The notes under the pieces were generated by a model, which saw nothing but the letters and a program-made list of their open reading frames with translations, was not told the origin of the DNA and made no database searches. This document shows, piece after piece, positions 48,210 through 59,759 of a DNA stretch of 64,000 bases (the first letter of the stretch is position 1; every line of letters starts with the position of its first letter). The position numbers were made by a program, and so were the translations under genes. Location of the stretch: contig NC_047066.1 in the NCBI RefSeq assembly GCF_902459465.1, positions 2,294,001 to 2,358,000 of the forward strand, given 5' to 3'. The stretch comes from Asterias rubens. Its lineage: Eukaryota; Echinodermata; Asteroidea; Forcipulatida; Asteriidae.

Positions 48210-48287
48210 AGTTGGGGTAGTTGCGATAACGTAACCTTTGAGCTCTCCGTAGTCGGGAGGAGGGTTATCGCAACTATAGTTGGGGTA
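48210..48287. mobile_element. Mini-element with 10-bp flanking direct repeat
   Basis: AGTTGGGGTA occurs at 48210-48219 and 48278-48287. Between them GTTGCGATAAC and its inverse GTTATCGCAAC form terminal inverted repeats. The 9-10 base duplication would fit a Mutator-like insertion; too short to classify. Confidence 0.6.
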
Positions 48288-48845
48288 CAAAGGTGCTGGC
48301 ACGGGAACGCTAAATCACAACAACAAAATGCTGAAGAAAATGGACACATCAAGTTTAGCGGAGGCATGATGATGATGGCTTTGCATCTGGCTCCTGGAGA
48401 TTGCAAGGGATTGCGCCGATTCGACTGAAGCAATTGGAGAGTTCCACAGGCAACTTCTCATCAAGCACTCTTTGAACTATGAATATGAGGGTTGTTCCGC
48501 TATCATCCTCAAATGAACTTCTTAGTTCTAGGAGTACTTCTAACAAATGTCTTAAGATAGCCATACACGTATCTTTTTTGACTGGTCCAATGGGACTTGG
48601 GACTTGGCTGTTATGATATTATGTCATTCATTTGAAGTCACTCTCTTAGCGGGACACCCCTATTTGCAGAAAGAAAACAATGAGATTTCAAACTTCAAAT
48701 CAGAACGATGAATCACTCTTAAAATAGAAGCTCAATATAAGAACTTGGGTTTCAGTATAATTTTGATCTGTGTAGAAGCATGGAGGAAGAAGGGGAAGCT
48801 AATGTTTGAATGTATTTCTTTTGTTTTTTAGATATTTTCGCAAAG

Positions 48846-51800
48846 ATGGTGAAGATTGAAGATGTCATTAGTCCAATGACCTTTAACCTCTTGATGAGCA
48901 TGGGTGCAGGGGTCATACTGGGCTGGTTGGTTAAGGGAAAGTATGGACGTCAAGTTGAGCTCCGTAATGACCTACCAACTGAGGAGGAAAATGTAAGTCA
49001 CACCGTGACCCAGTCATGTCAGTAAAACCCCAAAATAGAACGAAGGTAAACAGACACAACAACATTAGTCATGAAAACCTGTAACATACATGTAAGATAA
49101 GTTTTTACAGGAGATTTGAATCTTGTGGTACAAAGACAAGATCTAAGATTAAGTGGTAGAGGAGTTCCAGATGCGTGGCGCAGCTTAAGAAAAATACCTT
49201 TCACACCAGGAGTGTCGAGACATGGGTTCATTGAGGAGAAGCATGGAACTGGATCGAAGATTCCTTAACGGAGTGTAAACTTGAAGTAGTTATTAGTGTC
49301 GTTAAGTGCTTAAAGCCAGTGGACACTATTGGTAACTGTCAAAGACCAGTCTTCTCACTTAGTGTATCTCAACATATGCATAAAATAACAAACCTGTGAA
49401 AATTTGAGCAAGATCGATCGTCGGAGTTGCGAGATAATAATGAAAGAAAAAAACACCCTTGTCACACCATGGAGGTAGAATTAGCACGAAGTTGTGTGCT
49501 TTCAGATGCTTGATTTCGAGACCTCAAGTTCTAAACTTGTGGTCTCGAAATCAAATTCGTGGAAAATTACTTCTTTCTCCAAAACTACGTCACTTCAGAG
49601 GGAGCCGTTTCTCACAATGTTTTATACTATCAACCTCTCCCCATTACTCTTAACCAAGTAAGGTTTTATGCCAATAATTATTTGGAGTAATTACCAATAG
49701 TGTCCACTGCCTTTAACTTGCTGTTACACACACTGTAAGTGTTTTACTTGCCGACTGCCGTTAAGTGCTTTGTGGACAGTGAGCCAAAAGAAGTTGTTTC
49801 AGAATTGGGGTGATAGAACATGATTTTCTACACATTTTCACAATGCATGGGTGCAGTGTTTTGGGGGCGTTGAAGACGGGAAGTTTGGTTGGTGAGACCA
49901 CATGACAAGATAGTATTTGCACCAGGTAAAGTTCCAAATCTTGCTTATTTCCTAAATTTATTATTATTATTCATGGTTTATTTATTAAAACACTGCAATA
50001 CAGCGGCTAAAAAGCCGAAATGCACAGTTTACAAAAAAGTCATTGAAAAACATTACTATTATATAGAAAAAAGAAAAGAATATTAATGTATAAACTTAAA
50101 AAGAGCACAAAAACAATTTGATAAGATTAGAAAACCAACCATCGCTCACTTAGAAAAACCAATATAATTGTCATTAAAGTTACAGCAATGAATTTGCTCG
50201 TAATTTAATGTTTTTGTTTGTCTATATCTGCAGACGAGTGTGATGGGAGAAACAGGTGAATATAAATTGGTACTAGTGGTGAGGACAGACTTGAAGATGG
50301 GAAAAGGAAAAGTAGCAGCACAGGTCAGTATTCAGAATTTGAAATATTACACTGGGCTACAGGCCAGTGATTTTACTCTTAAAGCCATTATACACTTTTG
50401 GTAAACAGTATTGTCCAAGTCCAACACTTCGTGTATCACATCTTATACATAAAATAACAAACCTGTGAAAATTAAGGCTCAATCGGTCATCGGAGTCGGG
50501 AGAAAATAACGGGAAAACCCGACCACTCTTGTTTCCGCGCGTGTCATGACATGTGTTTAAAATAAATCCGTAATTCTCGCTATCGAGAATTGATATTGTT
50601 TTAATGTTTTCTCAAAAAGTAAAGCATTTCATGGAACAATATTTCAAGAGAAGTCTTTCACCATTACCTTCTGTAAACCCTGTAAATTATTTGTAAATCT
50701 GTGATTTTTTTTTTTCTGTACCGAAAGTGTCCAATGGCTTTAACTTTAAGTCTTACCCTACTTCAGCCAAAATGGCAACTTTTAAATAGTCGACCAATAA
50801 AACAAAAAATCACTCAACTTGAGCAGAGCACAAATGTTGTTTGTTAAAAAGCTGTGTACAGTTTTTGTCCCAAGTATTCAGGGCTTGAGTTGCAAGCCAT
50901 TGTACATTTAAAAAAATTGTTATTGTTATGATTTATTTGACCAAAACAATGCAAATGTACAAAAATATATATAACAGCACAAAATAATAAATATGTACAA
51001 AACCAAGGACAAACCAAAATGCAAAAATCAAAAGGAACGGCTATGTGTGTTAGGGGCCGCAAAAGTAGAATTGACTACTATTAACCTCATGCAGCCCCGC
51101 ACATAACAAAAGATAGTAACAAGACGCGACAGACTATAAAAGACTAATACACTACAACGGCCAAGAGCACATGACCAATTGTTATTATGTTAAAATTTCT
51201 TGACTATAAACAGTGCAGCCACGCAGCAGTGTCTTGCTACAAGCAGCTAGCAAGAAGGAATCCAGCGATGTTAAAGGAATGGGAGCACTACGGTCAGCCC
51301 AAGGTGGTCCTCAAAGCACCGGATGCAGAAGCACTGTAAGCTCATTCTAAATACTCATTGTGCGTCGTGTGAGTGCGAAAGACAATTGTATCTTTTAAAA
51401 CAGCACTTACGTTAAATGCGAAAGTTTGATTGTCAAAATGTTGTGTATAGAATAGCCTGGATGTACACACAAAACACTTATGCACTGAGATTGCATGGAG
51501 CATTTTCATTGGTGATACCAGTTTTTTCCCCAAAATTGAGATACGACCACTGACAGGGCGATTGTATAGACAAAATAGATTTTGACAAAATAGGAAGATC
51601 ACCAGAGCGCTTGAGGCTTAAGTTCATTTTCTTCATGAATAGCCCTCTTTCATACTGTGGGGGCATGGTTGGCTTGTGCGTAAAGCGCTCGCCTCTCACC
51701 AAGGTGACCCTGGTGGGATACCCGGTCAAGGCCATATGTGAGTTGAGTTGTGCGTTGGTTCTCTGATGTGCCACAAGGGTTTTCCATACCATCCCGTTTT

Positions 51801-54800
51801 TCTTCCTCCAGAAAACTCAAACACTTTCGATCTTTGGCTCTGTGGTCTTATTAGGTTAGATGTGGCTGGCTGCCAAAAATGCCCTCGCCTGCCTGCTTCT
51901 CAAACACGTTTTAGCCACGCCCTTCGCAATTCAGCTCTTAGCTGCGAGTAAGGATGATTAGCCCCCCAAATTATTATGATCTCTTACTCCAGTAGAATAC
52001 AAACTTTGGGGAGGTCCCAGGGATATTTTATCCCTATGGTTACCCTCACGCACTTTCCTACTGTGTCTCTATTCTACAGCGTTTCAAAAATACCCAATGG
52101 TTTTACTGCTCACCCCTACTCTGAAGCAAGGGTGGCTATTCACCGGGGCAGACCGGGGGTAAACTAACTTGTGTGAAAAGACCAGCCATTATTCCCCAGG
52201 GGCAACCCTGGGAATAGAGTAGTGTGAACAGGGCTTATCGGTGTACATGTATGTTTGTTTTTCGGATCCTTACAGAGCTGAGTTAGCATCAAGGGCTCGT
52301 AGTCTAGGTTTGACTACAGCAGTCATTCAGGACGCTGGTAGGACACAGATTGCCCCTGGATCAAGAACAGTTCTAGGAGTTGGACCAGGTATAGTAATAA
52401 ACTCTTCCTTTTCAACTTCACTGAAAGGCACATGGACACTATTGGTAATTACTCAAAATAATTATAAGCATAAAAACTTACTTGGTAACGAGTAATGGGG
52501 AGATGTTGATAGTATAAAACATTGTGAGAAACGGCTCCCTCTGAAGTAACGTTGTTTTCGAGAAAGAAGTAATTTTCCACGAATTTGATTTCGAGACCTC
52601 AGAATTAGATTTTTAAGGTCGCAAAATCAAGCATCTGAAAGCACACAAATTCGTGTGACAAGTTTTTTTTTCTTCCCAATATTTGTTGTTATCTCGCAAC
52701 TTCAACGACCAATGGGAGACTTTCTGGGACGATAGAGGGCAGCAGACTTACCGGGTAAATCCATTGTTCTCAGAATTATGCGCATGTTCAGAACTACGTA
52801 AACAATGGAAATTTACCCGGTATGTCTGCTGCCGCCTAGCGTTGGAAAGTCTCCTATTGAGTTCAAATTTTCACAGGTTTTGTGCATATGATGAGTTACA
52901 CCAAGTGTGATACACAAAGTGAGAAGACTGTATAGGGTTTTGATACCTGTTGTAGATCAAGTGTTTGGCCAAAACATGAATCCCTACTCACTGTGAATGA
53001 AGATGTATGTACATAAAATTTACCTGTATAATTCAGCTTCATTTGTTGTCAATTTGTTTTTTGGGGGGGAAAGTGAAAATTGCAGTGCAATTTTTTCAGG
53101 AGAGTCACGTAAATTCGTTGTACTAAAAAAAAAAAAATTCTCCGGAGATGAAAATTATTTTTGTGAAATTGTTTAACTAATTATTTCTCAAAAACTACAA
53201 CCCTCCCTATTCATCCAAAATAGGATCTTTGCGCAATGTACTTCTGAGCTGCAAGTTGTTTTGTATTTTTTTTTATCAGACTGAAGACAAATAAATGACC
53301 AGTATTGTTAAATTTAGTCAGTGGTCACATCATGGCCTCTGCCGTTATCTACAAAGTAGTAATCTTAAAAAAAAACATCCCCCGCTGGGGGTGCTTGTTG
53401 ATTTGTTGTCTCTGTAGGACTTGCTTAAAAAGTATTTAGTGTGCAGCACTTAATAGTAATGAAATTGTTGAAGGATGAAATCAATCAAATTGTTTATTAT
53501 CCTTGAGGCAATAATGGCATTAAATAATAATGGTTTTAATTGACTGCAAAACCCATATCAGAACCCATAAAACTTAATGGATAGTGGTTTATCATCGTTA
53601 ATCCTTGAAGGGCTGACCCAAGATTGATTTGGAATCTTGTAGCATTGACCAAGCTCTGTTGTTTTTCAGTCTTTGGGTATTCAATTCAATTAATCTTTAT
53701 AGATCCCAAGATGGTAATTTAATTGCTCGCATTTATCAGTTAAAGGCAGTGGACACTATTGGTAATTACTCAAAATAATTATTAGCATAAAACCTTACTT
53801 GGCATCGAGTAATAGAGAGAGGTTGGTAGTATAAAACATTGTGAGAAACGGCTCCCTCTGTAGTGGAGTAGTTTTCGAGAAAGAAGTAATTTTCAACGAA
53901 TTTGATTTCGAGACCCCAAGTTTAGAATTTGAGGTCTCGAAATCAACCATCTGAAAGCACACAACTCTGTGTGACAAGGGTGTTTTCTTCTTTCATTATT
54001 ATCTTGCAACTTTGATGACCGATTGAGCTCAAATTTTCACAGGTTTAATACTGTATGCGTATGTTGAGATACAACAAGTGAGAAGACTGGTCTTTGACAA
54101 TTACCATTAGTGTCCACTGTCTTTAAAGCATCGAAACATTAACAAATATTAAAAACAGTTCTAGGACTAAAACCACTAAAAGCGATAAGTATCCCTACAA
54201 AAAGAAGATACCTGGATCAAATTTGTAGGACAGATGCCTTGAAATTAGTGCTAATGGAGTTATTATATGGATACTTTATCTCTTTTGCAAGGAAGTGGTC
54301 ATCTGTCTGTACACGATTAATCACTTTAAAAAAAAATGATGTGGTTTTTTAACCTTAATTTTCAATATTTCTCTGTGTAGTAAGCCTCTGTAAATTTTCT
54401 ATTTTTATCTTGGTGTATGCATTATCACAATTTAGCCTTTGGCCAACAGTGCAGTGTTCTTTTAAAGCATTATAATGAAAAATAAAACATTTGATTGAGT
54501 GGGAACCCCGAGTACAGGCTGAAAATACAAAAGTCAAGATGGCTGCTGAATTTGACAGCCATTTTGGATTCCAACAATGCATTTAAATCTGTGTCACATG
54601 ACTACCACTTTCTTGGAACAAAAAATATAAAACATGTGGAAATTTTGTTAACAAAAAACCCCACCCCAAATTACTACAAAATAAAAATTGGTGTTTGCAC
54701 ATCAATTTGTTTGTATTCTTCACCCTCTTTCTCTCTCTTGTTCTCCTCTTAGCACCAGCATCTCTCGTCGACCAAGTAACTGGAGAGCTCAAACTTTATT

Positions 54801-54802
54801 GA
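48846..54802 (+). CDS. PTRH2: Peptidyl-tRNA hydrolase 2, complete (5 coding exons)
   Basis: Releases tRNA from prematurely dissociated peptidyl-tRNA; the animal protein is mitochondrial outer-membrane anchored and linked to anoikis signalling (family knowledge). Exons 48846-48992, 50234-50323, 51214-51335, 52276-52388, 54753-54802 join in phase to 173 residues plus TGA; human PTRH2 is 179. A single N-terminal membrane segment (about residues 11-30, [19 protein letters not shown]) precedes a charged linker. The PTH2 core has [20 protein letters not shown], then [40 protein letters not shown] and a C-terminal VTGELKLY. The start ATG has a good context (CAAAGATGG). All core motifs are present, so it should be functional. 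Introns carry MITE-A, MITE-D and SINE-G copies. Confidence 0.97.
49310..49716 (-). mobile_element. MITE-A copy in PTRH2 intron 1
   Basis: TTAA at both ends; AAAGCCAGTGGACAC and GTGTCCACTGCCTTTAA termini, GAGCCGTTTCTCACAATGTT inside. It has a 16-base extra segment (CCATGGAGGTAGAATT) at the CACACGAAG centre. Confidence 0.85.
50381..50743. mobile_element. MITE-D copy
   Basis: TTAAAGCCATTATACACTTTTG to CGAAAGTGTCCAATGGCTTTAA. Interior GGCTCAATCGGTCATCGGAG and TAATTCTCGCTATCGAGAAT. Confidence 0.8.
51390..51560. repeat. Dispersed repeat shared with 57290-57470
   Basis: AACAGCACTTACGTTAAATGCG, GTTTGATTGTCAAAATG and GTACACACAAAACACTTATGC correspond in order to AAAGCACTATGTTAAAACGAG, GAAATTGTCAAAGCATC and TTCACACAAAACAAGTACGTGC in the second copy. 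Confidence 0.5.
51655..51965 (+). mobile_element. tRNA-derived SINE-G, full length
   Basis: Head GTTGGCTTGTGCGTAAAGCG, CTCGCCTCTCACCAAGGTGA, ACCCGGTCAAGGCC; body TTGTGCGTTGGTTCTCTG, TTTTCTTCCTCCAGAAAACTC; tail GCTGCGAGTAAGGATGATTAG, CCCCCAAATTATTATG. Confidence 0.85.
52422..52940 (+). mobile_element. MITE-A copy with nested MITE-E
   Basis: From GAAAGGCACATGGACACTATTG to GATACACAAAGTGAGAAGAC. Interrupted at CGACCAAT|ATTGAG by a 142-bp element (52714-52855) with GGGAGACTTTC and GAAAGTCTCC ends. Confidence 0.85.
52714..52855. mobile_element. MITE-E copy
   Basis: Inverted ends GGGAGACTTTC/GAAAGTCTCCT and long inner arms CAGCAGACTTACCGGGTAAA and TTTACCCGGTATGTCTGCTG. Comparison with uninterrupted MITE-A copies (CCAATTGAG) shows AT duplicated at the insertion. 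Confidence 0.85.
53740..54126 (+). mobile_element. MITE-A copy, complete
   Basis: TTAA-AGGCAGTGGACACTATTG to TGTCCACTGTCTTTAA, 387 bp, the best preserved single copy. Confidence 0.9.
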
Positions 54803-54825
54803 TGATGACGATGATGGTATGAGTG

Positions 54826-55172
54826 TAGTCTCTATCATCGATAACCCAAGAAAACCAGTTAAAGTTTGGAAGGACATCAACTAAAAAGCTTAACACAGGT
54901 CAGCAAGGCAACTTCTACCACCAATGCCAGAAAAAGGCCAGCCTTGTGTACCTCCTAATGTAACACACTGCATCAGTGTGCCTTTCTTGTGCGCCTTATA
55001 GTCTCTATCATCGAAAACCCAAGAAAACCAGTCAAAGTTTGGAGTGCACATAAAATGAAACGCTTTACACAGGTCAGAAGGCAAGTTTTACCATAGTAAT
55101 GACAGACAAAAGGCCAGCCTTGTGTACCTTCTAATGTAACACACTGCATCAGTGTGGCTTTCTCGAGTGTCA
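54826..55172 (+). repeat. 173-bp tandem duplication in PTRH2 3' UTR
   Basis: Copy 1 54826-54998 and copy 2 54999-55172 share TAGTCTCTATCATCGA, ACCCAAGAAAACCAG, AAAGGCCAGCCTTGTGTACC and TAATGTAACACACTGCATCA. They start 24 bases after the PTRH2 stop. Confidence 0.92.
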
Positions 55173-55344
55173 TTTTATTTTATTTATTGATGGCGTGACG
55201 TCGCCATGCAGGTAGATATTAGAAATGTGATGAATATAACACTGGATCGTCCCCTTTTCAGCCAAGATGACATTCTCCGTTTGCCAATTTGCAGTGTTAT
55301 GTGGCTTTGTACTGTAGACTATGGCAGATTTTGTTTTGCTGCCA

Positions 55345-55493
55345 TCGATTTCACAAAACTCTTCCTAACTTAGGATTAATCTCATGACTTAGGACGAGTC
55401 CCAACCCTGCACTGTAGCATGCAGACATTAAGATTAATCCTAAGTTAGGACGAGACAAGACGAGTCCTAACTCTTTGTGAAATCGACGGCAGG
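55345..55493. mobile_element. MITE-H copy
   Basis: GCCATCGATTTCACAAAACTC and TTTGTGAAATCGACGGC ends; CCTAACTTAGGATTAAT and its inverse inside. Confidence 0.85.
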
Positions 55494-55594
55494 TTCCCTA
55501 ACAAGTATAGACACTTTATTCAGCTGAAACTTTCACAGGTGAATTTTATTGTATCATTCTTCATAGTATTATGTTGACAAAACCAAACGATGAC

Positions 55595-55990
55595 CATAGG
55601 ATTTGAGGCATTGCAGGGCGAGGTATGTATCAATATGTATTTGGTTTGTGGTAACACCATGTGTGTATCTATTTGCCAGGTAGAGTTGTTCTTAGAGAAT
55701 GTCATTCTATATTCTATTATCGCGGAGTAGACTATCGGATGTTCGGGAGACTTCTCAGTTCTGAAAAGAACTGCCTGCTTTTGTACTACTACCCAGGCGG
55801 AAGGTATAGAAAATTGGCTGGACTTTAGCTCATAGGATCGTATAACGGCACTACCGCGGAGTCAGTTCTTGAATTGGTCTCAAATGACAGCTCTCTCCTG
55901 CCAAGTGGATTGAGCGAGTTCGGTCCAGGGCTCTTAATCTATCCTGCCAAGTAGATACACACATGGTGTTACCACAAACCAAATATATAT
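55595..55990. mobile_element. MITE-B, both terminal inverted repeats present
   Basis: Left TTTGGTTTGTGGTAACACCA then TGTGTGTATCTATTTGCCAG; right CTGCCAAGTAGATACACACA then TGGTGTTACCACAAACCAAA. About 40-base inverted ends define the element and let partial copies elsewhere be placed. Confidence 0.88.
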
Positions 55991-56699
55991 TAACATAACT
56001 TTAACATCAAATAATGCATGTTAAGGTTGAATGAATTTAGGGAGCTGCTTTTTTTTTTTTTATACGAAAAGTTTTGATTAAAAATCATACGATGTCAACT
56101 AAAGAGTGAAATTGTTTCTTCCATAGAGTTGTGTAAAAATTCTTTCGGGCTTTGTCATGTTTGTGGTCTATTACCAGAAGTTTGATGTTTTCAGATCGCA
56201 CATACCCACTTCATTTGTCCCACAAATTATTGGCTATAAATTGGCTCACATGCTCATCCTACAATGTGATTAAAGGGACACGCTGCCTTGGAATGAGCGA
56301 GTTGGGTCCAGTGCTCTTAATCTATCGGCCACAAGACGCCACTAAGTGCATCACTTCAAAAAAGATAAGAGTTAGGAAGTAAGTTTTCTGAGGTCAGAAT
56401 ACATTTTTCTCTGTCCTTGCCCGGTTGCACAATTAATTGCCTGCGAGTATTAAGGTTAATTGACTAATCAAGCCTCAATCATTTAATATTAATAATAATA
56501 TATATTTTAAATGGGGAGCATGAATAAAATCATCCGGAGGCCCTAAGTATTTACAAACCTTGAAACAGTTAACGATCCATTAATTATGATAATAATAACT
56601 ATTTATAAAGCGCCTAATTGCTAGAGGATACAAGTCGCTGAAGAACGAAGGAAAACAAAATAGAACAAAGCTGCAGTCAACCAGCTTAGACGATTAATT

Positions 56700-56885
56700 T
56701 TGGTTTTTACCCATACACCGATGTGTGTTAGCACTGTAAACTCAGTACTCCCGCCCCCCTCCCCCCCCCCCCCCCCGAGTCCTGTGAAAAAATATCACAG
56801 GCATGTTACTCGGGTGGGATTGGAACCCACGACCCTTGCAATTCTAGAGCAGTGTCTTACCAACTAGACTACCGAGGTTGCCCCC
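56700..56885 (-). mobile_element. SINE-T copy with C expansion
   Basis: ACCCATACACCGATGTGTGT start, about 25 C with few interruptions (56752-56778), GAGTCCTGTGAAAAAATATC, GGGATTGGAACCC, and GACTACCGAGGTTGCC head. Confidence 0.85.
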
Positions 56886-58563
56886 AGCTTAGACTAGGGG
56901 AAAAGGTGGGTCTTGAGAGCCAGTTTAAAGGCTGGGACACTGTTCGAGCTCCTGGTTCTATAATCGGTGAGCAGCAATGGAAGAGGCCCTGTCACCTGTG
57001 AGTTTATGTGTTTTGGACTGCGAGGGATTTTTCATTTACCGGTTGATGAGCAAAGTGAATAACAACCGGTCCGAAGTAAAAAGGAGAGAGGAGCGATAAT
57101 CTGGGGCTTATTAGATCACAAATACCTCTTTTTACCAAACTAATTTGGTCATCAAAAAAGACTATGACGCATTCCTTTTAAACTGTTGCCTGTTTATTTC
57201 TGAAACTCTTGTAGAAAAACTTTTTACATCGTTCAAAAAAACCCTACAATGCAATCAGATGAATATTTTGGTGTCAGGGCAGAAACGTTGTCATCTTCTT
57301 AAAAAGCACTATGTTAAAACGAGAGTTTGAAATTGTCAAAGCATCGTAATATAGCCCAAAATGTTCACACAAAACAAGTACGTGCAGAAATACAATGTTT
57401 TTACAATGTTTTTGCACAGAGCGTTTTCGTTTTGTGAGACACAATATTCTTTAGCACAAGCGAGATACAACGTTTTTGCGCTGACGCATAGATATTTTGA
57501 AGAATTTTCATAATCTGGCTAACAATACCTATATTAGGACATTTTGTTATTTTTTATCTGAAACATTAAGTTTCAGATGCTTCATTTTCACTGAAAGAAT
57601 CAAATAATTTGGATGTATTTTGTGGATCAGACAATAGTCATGATGGCAGATTCTTTCCTCAAAATGAACCAACCCCTGTGTTTTGCAGTCCTTGTGGTTT
57701 TAGCTTTGCTTATTATTATTATTTTTTATAGATGATCTTGCCAACAAAAGAACTCGGCAAAAGCTCCAACACATGGGGATATAAATGACAGTCTCTCTCA
57801 CACAAACATTGGTTTAACATCTATGATTATGAATTGCACAAATCAATAAATTGTGATTTGATAACTACATTTACATGTGGGGCATAGATGACAATACTTA
57901 CATGTATTCATTGTGAAAGTATAACACATTGTGAAAAACGTCTCCCTCTGAAGTAGCGTAGTTTTCGAGAAAGATGCCATTTCTCACTCAAATCATAAAA
58001 GGCCTGAAGCCTTTTTTAGGCATCTGAAAGCACACAAATTTATGCAACAAGGGTGTTTTTTCTTTCATTGTTCTCTTGAAACTTCATTGACCAATTGAGT
58101 CCAAATTTTCACAGGTTTGTTATTTTATGCGTATATGTTGAGATACACCAAGTGATGAGAATACGAATCTTTAACAATTACCAAAGGTGTCTGGTGCCTT
58201 GTTAGGGTCTCTGCCTATGGTTTTTATTCGGTAAAACTTTGCTCAATGTGAAGGACTTTAACTTTGCACAAATAATGAGAAACACACAGTACAACAGTTT
58301 ACACTCAGTCAGTGTTTGGGAGCCAAGCTATAATAATGGCACATATCCTGTATTGAGGTATAGAGACAAAGCTTCTCGTCTAGTCGACTTATTTGATAGA
58401 ATTAGTCGACCATGGTGTTTACGTCAACAAGATTAAATTTTTGAATTTCATTGCAATTTTGAGGGTTGTAAAGGCCAAGAACTCTCAGAAATCATTTCAA
58501 GGTAAAGAGATAATTTTATTGTCTAGTCAACGTATTTGATAGAATAAGTTGACCTATCATGAT
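56886..58563. other. Intergenic, mixed repeats
   Basis: Includes the 57290-57470 dispersed repeat and a MITE-A remnant at about 57893-58203 (ACGTCTCCCTCTGAAGTAGC, GGTGTCTGGTGCC). No gene recognised. Confidence 0.5.
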
Positions 58564-58809
58564 GGGTGCGTTCGTTTAGCTTCCCTGGGTCGACCCCGGT
58601 CTGCCCCGGTATGTTTCGAATAGCTTTGACAGGGCTCACCCGGGTCAGCCCCCAGTGCCCTGCTTGTGGATTGGGTCACTTGGGGGTGACCTGAGGTGCA
58701 TGCCGTCGCCACGAGAGGGCGAGTGTGATCGTTCAATTAGCTCTTGTCAGGGGCTCACCCGAGTGAGCACTGCGGGGTCAACCCAGGGAAGCTAAACGAA
58801 CGCACCCGA
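58564..58809. mobile_element. MITE-K copy, complete
   Basis: GGGTGCGTTCGTTTAGCTTC and GAAGCTAAACGAACGCACCC-type ends (perfect for at least 20 bases), with CTGGGTCGACCCCG/CGGGGTCAACCCAG. GAT flanks both ends and may be a 3-base target duplication. Confidence 0.85.
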
Positions 58810-58917
58810 TATTTACCTCAACAAGGTTTCAATTTTGCATTTCATTTCAATTGTTTTGGTTGTAAAGCCAAGGGCTCTCAGAAAAGCAAAAATTAATCAT
58901 TATACCTAGCCATGAAC

Positions 58918-59092
58918 CCATGGAGATAAGACGATGAACAAAGTTTCAGTTTTACTGTGGGAGAAAAACCCCACGCAATCAGGTAGGGACTGAAAACCCA
59001 ATCCACATAGTGCCCTGGCAGGATTAGAACCGGGGTCCTAGAGGTGCATGGTGAGGAAAGATACCACCGCGCCCACCCGACCGTCCCAAAAA
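58918..59092 (-). mobile_element. tRNA-derived SINE, minus strand
   Basis: Minus strand: GGACGGTCGGGTGGGCGCGG head, B-box GGTTCTAATCCTGCC, then GGATTGGGTTTTCAGTCCC and CATGGGTTCATGGCTAGG. A different family from SINE-T, G and V. Confidence 0.65.
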
Positions 59093-59220
59093 GATGACTC
59101 GTACAAACTGAGACATCCAGTCATTCATCTCAGATTAAGTAAGCCGTCTTAGTTGAGTTGACTTGGGGAAGTGGGTTCCAGGGTGAATGTTTATATTACA
59201 ACTATTTTACTGATTTAAGT

Positions 59221-59312
59221 TTGGACAAACAAAATTACTAGAGCGGGATTTGAACCAGCGACCTCTGGACAAACGTCCTGTGCTCTACCAACTGAGCTAT
59301 ACTAGCCATATG
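59221..59312 (-). mobile_element. tRNA-like sequence, probably a SINE head
   Basis: Minus strand reads TATAGCTCAGTTGGTAGAGC (A-box/D-arm) and TCGCTGGTTCAAATCCCGC (B-box/T-arm) with GGACGTTTGTCC between. The 7-base acceptor arms do not pair and repeat sequence surrounds it, so it is not a credible functional tRNA. Confidence 0.6.
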
Positions 59313-59759
59313 TTGGTGGTCTCCTATTTTTTCAATATTTTTGTTTGGGGGCGCCAGTCGGAAGCCATACAACCGTTAACTACCGTTGAGCAGGAATCTC
59401 ACCCAAGTTTACGAGTTAACCTGGGAAGCGGCAGCCAGCGGATTACCGTAAAGGGATTCAACTTTTTATTTTTTTGTTTTGTTGTTCATTTCTGAACTAT
59501 TTCACTGATGAGCGCCGATAGGAGGATTAGAATTAATTGATTTTGGCTCACTTGGAAGTCACATGATGTGATTCTCAAAATGGCGCAGCAAGATTGATTT
59601 GTGACAAGGTCTCGGGAATTAGGTCAGATCAAACAACTTGGGGCCAATCCCAAAGAACTACAAACACAAAGTTGCAAAGCGCAATGAAACGTAGTGAAAC
59701 TCAAGAGCGTTGGACACAAACACACACATCCCTCGCGAACTATACAGACACATCTGCCG

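Noticed and set aside
59239..59312. Functional tRNA gene
   Set aside because: D- and T-arm sequences are good but the acceptor arms do not pair, and the surroundings are repeats; a SINE head is more likely.
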